A stretch of DNA of 64,000 bases from the NCBI RefSeq assembly GCF_030282825.1, contig NZ_JASTZU010000038.1, forward strand, positions 1 to 64,000, written 5' to 3'. A program made the position numbers and the translations under genes. The notes beneath the pieces were generated by a model. The model saw only the letters and a program-made list of their open reading frames with translations, did not search any database and was not told the origin of the DNA. How positions within the stretch are numbered: the first letter of the stretch is position 1; the number at the start of each line of letters is the position of its first letter. This DNA comes from Aquibacillus rhizosphaerae. Lineage in GTDB: Bacteria; Bacillota; Bacilli; Bacillales; Amphibacillaceae. Of this stretch, positions 56,697 to 64,000 are shown one piece after another.

Positions 56697-57608
56697 TTAA
56701 GGCGTCTTTATTAAATTAGGATCTAACATCTCATACCCTTTTTTTCTTAGCCCCTTAACAATATCCTCAAGTGCAGCCGCTGTCCACTCCCTATCATGCA
56801 TCAATAGATTTGCTCCTGGTTTAAGTAAAGAATATGGGACATCAACTTCTGGTCCTTCTCCTGTAACCATGGCTGTTGTCAGTTTTTCGGCATCCATATA
56901 AGGTTTAAAGTAATCATAACCATATGTCCAATTCATTAACAACATACCTTCTTCTTTTACAAAGTTTGTCACAAAATCTGTGTTCACTCCATGTGGAGCT
57001 CTGAAAAACTTAGGCCTTTCCCCTATGATTTCTTCTATTCGATTACTTAAAGACAATATTTCTTCTTTTTGCTTATCTTCAGATACGTCATCAAGTTTTT
57101 GGTGTGTGTATGTATGATTCCCTATCGAAAAACCCATTTCATGGATTTGTTTAAGTATTTCTTTTTCCTCATCTGTTTCTAAGAAATGACCATTAACAAA
57201 AAATATTGCAGGTGCACCCAGTGATTTTAATGTTTTAGCCATTTCCAAAGTATATTGATCTGGTGCATCATCAATTGTAAGCAAAACAACCTGTTCATTC
57301 GCATCCGAAATTGGAGTTAGATTCCAATTTTCTGGTATTAATTCATACTGGGGCTCTTTCTGTTTTTCTACTTCAGTTACATCAGCTTCATCAACATTTT
57401 CTTCTTCAGTTTCTTCTACTGCAATATCAGCTTCTTGCTGACTATCAGTAGAGGGTTCTTCACTTTCATCCTCACTAGGCGTTTCTTTTTGTTCTGCAAT
57501 CTTCTCACCTGTTTCCTCTGTACCCTCTTGTCCAGATTCATCATTGTTACAACCTGTAAGAACAAAAATAAATAATGTTACAAAAATAACTATTACCCGA
57601 TTTTTCAA
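56697..57608 (-). CDS. Polysaccharide deacetylase lipoprotein (NodB domain)
   Basis: A 303-residue lipoprotein: signal with lipobox VLTGC (Cys at about 20), a Glu/Ser/Thr-rich linker to about residue 85, then a NodB deacetylase domain. Motif 1 is TIDDAPDQ, keeping both Asp but with Ala for the usual Gly; motif 2 is GNHTYTH with the metal His pair; motif 3 is RAPHG. It probably deacetylates peptidoglycan or another wall glycan outside the cell. The start is TTG with AGGAGGG upstream. In B. subtilis the small lipoprotein slp lies between pdhD and speA. Confidence 0.88.
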   Translation of the reverse strand: MKNRVIVIFVTLFIFVLTGCNNDESGQEGTEETGEKIAEQKETPSEDESEEPSTDSQQEADIAVEETEEENVDEADVTEVEKQKEPQYELIPENWNLTPISDANEQVVLLTIDDAPDQYTLEMAKTLKSLGAPAIFFVNGHFLETDEEKEILKQIHEMGFSIGNHTYTHQKLDDVSEDKQKEEILSLSNRIEEIIGERPKFFRAPHGVNTDFVTNFVKEEGMLLMNWTYGYDYFKPYMDAEKLTTAMVTGEGPEVDVPYSLLKPGANLLMHDREWTAAALEDIVKGLRKKGYEMLDPNLIKTP

Positions 57609-57762
57609 CGAAAACCCTCCTGATGTTTAATATTTAATTTCTATTATAATGGATAAGTTAGACTAAATGCTGACTTTTTTGTATTTAATTTGGAATTTAA
57701 TAATATCTTAATATCTTGAAAATCATAAAACAAGAATAACCTCATATTTCAAAGGTGACTAC

Positions 57763-57860
57763 CTATGTATCATTCCTTTAAACCTCTCCCCTAGGGCAAT
57801 TAAGGCAAGCCTCAGTGTGGTTTTCTTTGGGCACATATAGACTAAGACTAGGGCAATCTT
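57763..57860. repeat. Dispersed intergenic repeat, copy C
   Basis: CTATGTATCATTCCT at 57763 and CTAGGG at 57791 repeat copy B with the same spacing; GACTAAGACTAGGG ends it. It is shorter than copy B and lies between the pdhD terminator and the deacetylase gene. Confidence 0.6.
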
Positions 57861-57873
57861 TTCATGCCAATTA

Positions 57874-57915
57874 TAAAATAAAAGCCTATGTTTGCAGTTG
57901 CAAACATAGGCTTTA
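57874..57915 (-). terminator. Terminator of pdhABCD
   Basis: A 16-bp inverted repeat (57881-57896 with 57899-57914, arms AAAGCCTATGTTTGCA) followed on the minus strand by TATTTTA. Confidence 0.8.
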
Positions 57916-57920
57916 ACTAT

Positions 57921-59330
57921 TTACTTAACAATATGAATTGGTGTACCCATTGCAACTTCTGCTGCTTCCATAGTAATTTCACCAAGTGTAGGGTGAGCAT
58001 GAATAGTAAGCGCTAAGTCTTCAGCGGTCATACCAGATTCAATAGCTAATCCTAACTCAGCAACCATGTCACTAGCATTAGGTCCAACAATTTGAGCTCC
58101 AATTAATAAACCATCCTCTTTACGAGTGATTAGTTTTACGAAACCATCACTATCATTTAAAGATAGTGCACGCCCATTTGCAGCAAATGGGAATTTCGAA
58201 GCTGCTGCATCATAACCAGCATCTTTAGCGCCTTCTTCTGTATAACCAACAGATGCTAATTCTGGGTCTGAGAAAACTACAGCAGGAATACCATTATAAT
58301 CTATTTCAGATTTCTCACCTGCTATAGATTCAGCAGCAATTTTACCTTCGTATGAAGCTTTGTGTGCTAGCGGAGGCCCTGCTACAATATCTCCAATTGC
58401 ATAGATATTATCAATGTTAGTACGACATTGCTTATCAATCTTAACAAGCCCTCTATCATCTAAGTCAATTCCAACTTGTTCTAGGCCAATTTCAGATGTA
58501 TTTGGACGACGACCAACAGTAACAAGTACATAATCAGCCTCAACAGTTTCTTCTTTTCCTTTAACTTCATAGGATACTTTAACACCGTCTTTTGTCTCTT
58601 CTACACCTTTAGCCATAGCTTCAGTTACAATTTTGACACCTTTTTTCTTCAATTTACGTTTCACGATTGAAGTCATTTGTTTTTCGAAACCACTAAGAAT
58701 GTCTTTAGCACCTTCTAAAATAGTTACTTCTGTTCCGAAGTTAGCATATGCAGTACCAAGTTCCGTACCAACATACCCACCTCCAATAACAACTAGCTTT
58801 TTCGGAATTTCTTTCAAGTCCAACGCACCAGTTGAATCTAAAACACGCTCCGTATATTTGAATGTAGGCAATTCAATAGGTGTAGACCCAGTAGCTATAA
58901 TACAATTTTTAAAAGTATATGTCTGAGAATTTTTATCATCCATAACTTTCACTGTATTTTTATCAACGAAATAGACTTCACCTTTAACTACTTCGGCTTT
59001 GTTACCTTTTAGAAGGCCTTCTACACCGCTAGTAAGTTTGTTAACTACACTACTTTTCCATTCTTGTACTTTTGAAAAGTCAACATTCACTTTATCAGAA
59101 GTAATCCCCATACTTTCTGATCCATGAGCATATTCATAACGGTGACCCGCTTGGATTAATGCCTTAGAAGGGATACACCCTACGTTAAGACAAACTCCAC
59201 CTAGCGTTCCTTTATCGACAATTGTTACTTTTTGGCCTGTTTGTGCAGCACGAATGGCAGCAACATAACCACCAGGACCTGCCCCAACTACAAGTGTATC
59301 TAACTCAATTGGAAAATCTCCTACTACCAT
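57921..59330 (-). CDS. pdhD: Dihydrolipoyl dehydrogenase (E3)
   Basis: E3 reoxidises the lipoyl groups of the pyruvate dehydrogenase complex and passes electrons to NAD. The 469-residue protein has the FAD motif [19 protein letters not shown], the redox-active Cys pair in [15 protein letters not shown], the NAD motif [13 protein letters not shown], and the active-site His in IHAHPTLGE. Last gene of pdhABCD, 3 nt after pdhC. Confidence 0.97.
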   Translation of the reverse strand: MVVGDFPIELDTLVVGAGPGGYVAAIRAAQTGQKVTIVDKGTLGGVCLNVGCIPSKALIQAGHRYEYAHGSESMGITSDKVNVDFSKVQEWKSSVVNKLTSGVEGLLKGNKAEVVKGEVYFVDKNTVKVMDDKNSQTYTFKNCIIATGSTPIELPTFKYTERVLDSTGALDLKEIPKKLVVIGGGYVGTELGTAYANFGTEVTILEGAKDILSGFEKQMTSIVKRKLKKKGVKIVTEAMAKGVEETKDGVKVSYEVKGKEETVEADYVLVTVGRRPNTSEIGLEQVGIDLDDRGLVKIDKQCRTNIDNIYAIGDIVAGPPLAHKASYEGKIAAESIAGEKSEIDYNGIPAVVFSDPELASVGYTEEGAKDAGYDAAASKFPFAANGRALSLNDSDGFVKLITRKEDGLLIGAQIVGPNASDMVAELGLAIESGMTAEDLALTIHAHPTLGEITMEAAEVAMGTPIHIVK

Positions 59331-59333
59331 AAT

Positions 59334-60626
59334 TTACGCCTCCATCATAATTAATTGTGGATCGTTCAACAATCTCTTCATCTGATTTAATGCTAATTGT
59401 GCTGTCGCACCATCAACAATACGGTGATCAAAGCTCAATGACAATGACAATACTGGCGCAATTACAATTTCGCCATCACGTACTACAGGCTTTTCACCAA
59501 TACGTCCGATTCCTAAGATTGCCGCTTCTGGATAGTTTAACACAGGAGTAAACCATTGGCCGCCTGCAGATCCAATGTTAGATATAGTACTTGAAGCACC
59601 CTTCATCTCATCAGAACCAAGCTTACCATCTCTAGCTTTTCCAGCTAATTCATTAATTTCCTGAGAAATAGCAAAGATAGATTTAGCATCTGCATTTTTC
59701 ACAACAGGAACTAATAAACCTTTTTCAGTATCTGCAGCAATACCAATATTATAGTAATGCTTCTGTACGATTTCATCCGTAGCATCATCAATTGATGCAT
59801 TTAGGATTGGGTATTTTCTTAAAGCAGATACTAGTGCTTTAACCACATACGGTAAATAAGTTAATTTAATATCTTGTTCAGCAGCAACTGCTTTGAATTT
59901 CTTTCTATGAGCAACTAATTCAGTTACATCGATTTCATCATGTAATGTAACGTGAGGTGCTTTTGTTTTAGAATTAACCATTGCCTTAGCAATTGCTTTA
60001 CGGATTCCACTCATCTTTTCACGAGTCTCTGGGAATTGTCCTTCAGGGACAGATTGCTTAGAAGCTTCTGGCGCTACATTGTCTTGTTGTTCTTGCGCTT
60101 CACCTTTTTCAGTTTCTGGTTGGTCACCATTTAAGAAAGCATCAATGTCAGCTTTGATAATACGACCATTTTTTCCAGACCCTTGAACATTACTAATATT
60201 AACATCATTTTCTCTTGCATATTTACGAACTGATGGCATAGCAATAACACGATCATTGCTATCAGATGTTTGTTCCTTAGCAGATGACGTTTTTTCTGCT
60301 GCAGCTGGTTTTTTCTCTTCTTCTGCAGGCTTTTCTTCTTTAGGAGCTTCTTCAGAAGGTTCTTCACTTCCACCTTCGTCTTCATATCCTTCTGCATCAA
60401 TTGTAATAATTGTTTGTCCAACTGTTGCAACAGTTCCTTCATCAAAATGTACTTCTTTGACTGTTCCTTCTACTGGGGAAGGAATTTCTACAACTGCTTT
60501 ATCATTTTGCACTTCGCAAAGTACATCATCTTCTTTTATTTCTTCACCAGCTTTTACAAACCATTTAACTATCTCACCCTCATGAATTCCTTCACCAATA
60601 TCTGGTAGTTTAAATTCAAAAGCCAT
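59334..60626 (-). CDS. pdhC: Dihydrolipoamide acetyltransferase (E2)
   Basis: E2 forms the core of the complex and transfers acetyl to CoA. The 430-residue protein has one lipoyl domain with the target Lys in [13 protein letters not shown], a Glu/Ala/Pro linker, the E1/E3-binding domain [20 protein letters not shown], a second linker, and the catalytic domain ending [16 protein letters not shown] single lipoyl domain is normal for Bacillus. Confidence 0.97.
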   Translation of the reverse strand: MAFEFKLPDIGEGIHEGEIVKWFVKAGEEIKEDDVLCEVQNDKAVVEIPSPVEGTVKEVHFDEGTVATVGQTIITIDAEGYEDEGGSEEPSEEAPKEEKPAEEEKKPAAAEKTSSAKEQTSDSNDRVIAMPSVRKYARENDVNISNVQGSGKNGRIIKADIDAFLNGDQPETEKGEAQEQQDNVAPEASKQSVPEGQFPETREKMSGIRKAIAKAMVNSKTKAPHVTLHDEIDVTELVAHRKKFKAVAAEQDIKLTYLPYVVKALVSALRKYPILNASIDDATDEIVQKHYYNIGIAADTEKGLLVPVVKNADAKSIFAISQEINELAGKARDGKLGSDEMKGASSTISNIGSAGGQWFTPVLNYPEAAILGIGRIGEKPVVRDGEIVIAPVLSLSLSFDHRIVDGATAQLALNQMKRLLNDPQLIMMEA

Positions 60627-60654
60627 AATAATTACCTCCCATCTTAAGTTCTAC

Positions 60655-61632
60655 TTAAAAATTAATTACCTGATTTACTCTTTCAATAATATCATTGTAG
60701 TTTGGTAACCAAACTTCTTCTGCTTGTGTAAATGCATATACAGTATCAGGTGCTGCAACTCTTAAAACAGGAGCTTCTAAATGAAGTATTGCTTTTTCTT
60801 GAATTTCAGCAATAATATGCGAAGCCATACCAGCTTGACGTTGCGCTTCCTGTACTACTACTACACGATTAGTTTTTTCTACAGATTTTAAAACTGTTTC
60901 GAAATCAATAGGCATTACAGTGCGTAAATCAATTACTTCCGCTTGAATACCATCTTTCTCTAGTTCTTCTGCAGCTTTAAGACATGAATGAACCATCGCT
61001 CCATATGCTACTAATGTAACGTCACTACCTTCACGTTTCACATCTGCTTTTCCTAATTCAATTGTGTACTCTTCTTCAGGTACTTCAGCACGGAAAGAAC
61101 GGTACAATTTCATGTGTTCTAAAAATACAACCGGATCGTTGTCACGAATAGACGCTAGTAACAAACCTTTTGCATCATAAGGTGTTGATGGAATAACCAC
61201 TTTCAGTCCTGGTTGTTGAGCCATCAAACCTTCTAGTGAGTCAGCGTGTAATTCAGGTGTGTGTACTCCACCACCGAAAGGCGAACGGATTGTAATTGGC
61301 GCATTTTGTGTTCCACCTGAACGGTACCTAATACGTGCAATCTGTCCACTAATTGCATCCATTGCTTCATATACGAAACCAAAGAATTGAATCTCAGGTA
61401 CTGGGCGGAAACCTTGCATTGCAAGACCAAATGCTAGACCACCAATACCTGACTCGGCTAATGGTGTATCAAAAACGCGATCTTCACCAAATTGATCTTG
61501 TAATCCCTCTGTAGCACGGAATACTCCACCATTTTGACCAACATCTTCACCGAAGACCAATACATTTTCATCATTTTTTAATTCAATGCGCAGTGCATCA
61601 GTAATTGCTTGAATCATTGTCATTTGAGCCAT
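60655..61632 (-). CDS. pdhB: Pyruvate dehydrogenase E1 beta subunit
   Basis: The 325-residue beta subunit helps form the thiamine-diphosphate site with PdhA. It has [51 protein letters not shown] and [16 protein letters not shown] precedes the ATG and 3 nt separate it from pdhA. Confidence 0.97.
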   Translation of the reverse strand: MAQMTMIQAITDALRIELKNDENVLVFGEDVGQNGGVFRATEGLQDQFGEDRVFDTPLAESGIGGLAFGLAMQGFRPVPEIQFFGFVYEAMDAISGQIARIRYRSGGTQNAPITIRSPFGGGVHTPELHADSLEGLMAQQPGLKVVIPSTPYDAKGLLLASIRDNDPVVFLEHMKLYRSFRAEVPEEEYTIELGKADVKREGSDVTLVAYGAMVHSCLKAAEELEKDGIQAEVIDLRTVMPIDFETVLKSVEKTNRVVVVQEAQRQAGMASHIIAEIQEKAILHLEAPVLRVAAPDTVYAFTQAEEVWLPNYNDIIERVNQVINF

Positions 61633-61635
61633 GAT

Positions 61636-63170
<1,535 letters not shown>

Positions 63171-63203
63171 AAAAAAAGAAGCCTTCATAAAAATGAGGGC
63201 TTC
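63171..63203 (-). terminator. Terminator of ykyA
   Basis: On the minus strand GAAGCCCTCAT pairs with ATGAAGGCTTC (one mismatch), followed by TTTTTTT. Confidence 0.85.
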
Positions 63204-63222
63204 CTCTTTTAAAAATTTGATT

Positions 63223-63879
63223 CTATTCATATTCTACATTTAATTCGGCTATTTCATAAAATTCTTCTTTTAATTTATTATATTCATCTGTTTTTTCGTT
63301 AAATAACTCATTGGCTTCTAAAACCTTATCATAATTCTCATTAACTGATGTAATATGATTTTTCAGAGTTTCTTCTTCTAACTCTTCGTCTTGAAGCATT
63401 TCATATAATTCTCTATCTTTTTCTAATGATGCATTATAAGATTCATGCAACGCTAAATAGGCATTGTATCTATCTTCCATGGCTTGATAAACTTGTTCTG
63501 CTTTTTCTTTAACGTCTTCTTCTTCTATTTCTTCAATCATAGGTTCTACCTTTTCAAATTCTTCTTTAGCAGCATCAATGCTTTCTTTTTCTACCTTGAG
63601 AATCTCTTGACGTTCTTCTATCTTTCCTAGAGCTTCTTGAGATAATTCTTTTACTTGATCTAATTCATCAAGACCTAAGTTTATAATTTCTTCGTATAAT
63701 GCTTTTTCTTCTTCCTCTAAAGCTACGAGTGGTTCCTGTTGTTCTGCAAAAGTATCTTCTAAAGAAACAGCACTCTCCATATGCTCGTACATTTTTTGAG
63801 GTGTAGATTCACCACTACATGCTCCTAATAATAGGATTATACTTACAAATACAACTGTGGGGATTATCTTAATTTGCAC
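63223..63879 (-). CDS. ykyA: YkyA-like putative cell-wall-associated lipoprotein
   Basis: A lipoprotein of about 218 residues with a lipobox (LLLGAC, Cys near 21) and an almost wholly helical, Glu-rich coiled coil after it. This matches YkyA, which lies upstream of pdhA in B. subtilis. Function unknown. A GTG at 63879 is chosen because GGAGG is 7 nt upstream; an ATG at 63897 precedes that site. Confidence 0.85.
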   Translation of the reverse strand: MQIKIIPTVVFVSIILLLGACSGESTPQKMYEHMESAVSLEDTFAEQQEPLVALEEEEKALYEEIINLGLDELDQVKELSQEALGKIEERQEILKVEKESIDAAKEEFEKVEPMIEEIEEEDVKEKAEQVYQAMEDRYNAYLALHESYNASLEKDRELYEMLQDEELEEETLKNHITSVNENYDKVLEANELFNEKTDEYNKLKEEFYEIAELNVEYE

Positions 63880-64000
63880 TATTTTTCCTCCTATCATCTA
63901 GTTGAACTATTCTTGTTTATTTTTCTAACAAATAGTATAACATATGATTACTTTGATTTACTCTAACTTATTTTATGAAAATAAAATTCAATTAATGCTA

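Noticed and set aside
59952-60608. Several frames on both strands within pdhC
   Set aside because: They arise from the repetitive Glu/Ala/Lys linker codons of the E2 gene.

Overview
The window is a low-GC, spore-forming Bacillaceae chromosome segment. A genus cannot be fixed from it; the gene set would suit the Oceanobacillus/Gracilibacillus/Virgibacillus side of the family, but that is inference. Spore formation is shown by spoVD, spoVE, gerR, ylbJ (spoVV), sda, ylaJ, ylbD-F and ytvI. Meso-diaminopimelate peptidoglycan is predicted from the DNPR motif of MurE. Bacillithiol is predicted from bshC, and aerobic respiration with a caa3-type cytochrome c oxidase from ctaA-G. Gene order follows the Bacillus subtilis block pdh - speA - ykt - yla - ftsW - (pycA) - cta - ylb - dcw, read here from right to left, mostly on the minus strand.

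Layout. 1-845: partial ISL3-type insertion sequence. 955-19700: division and cell-wall (dcw) cluster, transcribed mraZ-rsmH-ftsL-pbpB-spoVD-murE-murF-mraY-murD-spoVE // divIB-ylxW-ylxX-sbp // ftsA-ftsZ. MurF sits inside it and murG/murB are missing; double terminators after spoVE and a new promoter before divIB mark the gap. 19726-35900: bshC, panE-like reductase, gerR, rpmF-ylbN, tmcAL, ylbL, ylbJ, coaD-rsmD, a structured RNA element, sda, ylbG, ylbDEF, ylbC, ylbB and a YugN-like gene. 36144-39172: accessory ytvI-like permease and two GNAT acetyltransferases. 39292-47270: yozB, ctaG, the ctaBCDEF operon, and divergent ctaA. 47315-47698: a decayed pyruvate carboxylase gene. 47700-55000: ftsW, yla genes, yktC, yktB, yktA. 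55147-63879: speA, a polysaccharide-deacetylase lipoprotein, pdhABCD and ykyA.

How it fits together. MurE, MurF and MurD extend the UDP-MurNAc peptide and MraY moves it to lipid. SpoVE and FtsW (SEDS proteins) work with SpoVD and PbpB (class B PBPs), while DivIB, FtsL, FtsA and FtsZ form the divisome. The cta genes make heme A and the oxidase. Pdh feeds acetyl-CoA, and the loss of pycA suggests another route to oxaloacetate.

Main points for a second look: (1) a pycA pseudogene at the exact expected locus, retaining only both gene ends; (2) a structured RNA between rsmD and sda with its own promoter and terminator; (3) a degenerate dispersed repeat placed just downstream of minus-strand terminators; (4) MraZ-box repeats plus an exact inverted copy across the bshC terminator; (5) a terminator-like hairpin that covers the spoVE ribosome binding site and start. 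No CRISPR array, tRNA, rRNA, prophage or recognisable defence island was seen. All assignments were made by reading, without database searches.
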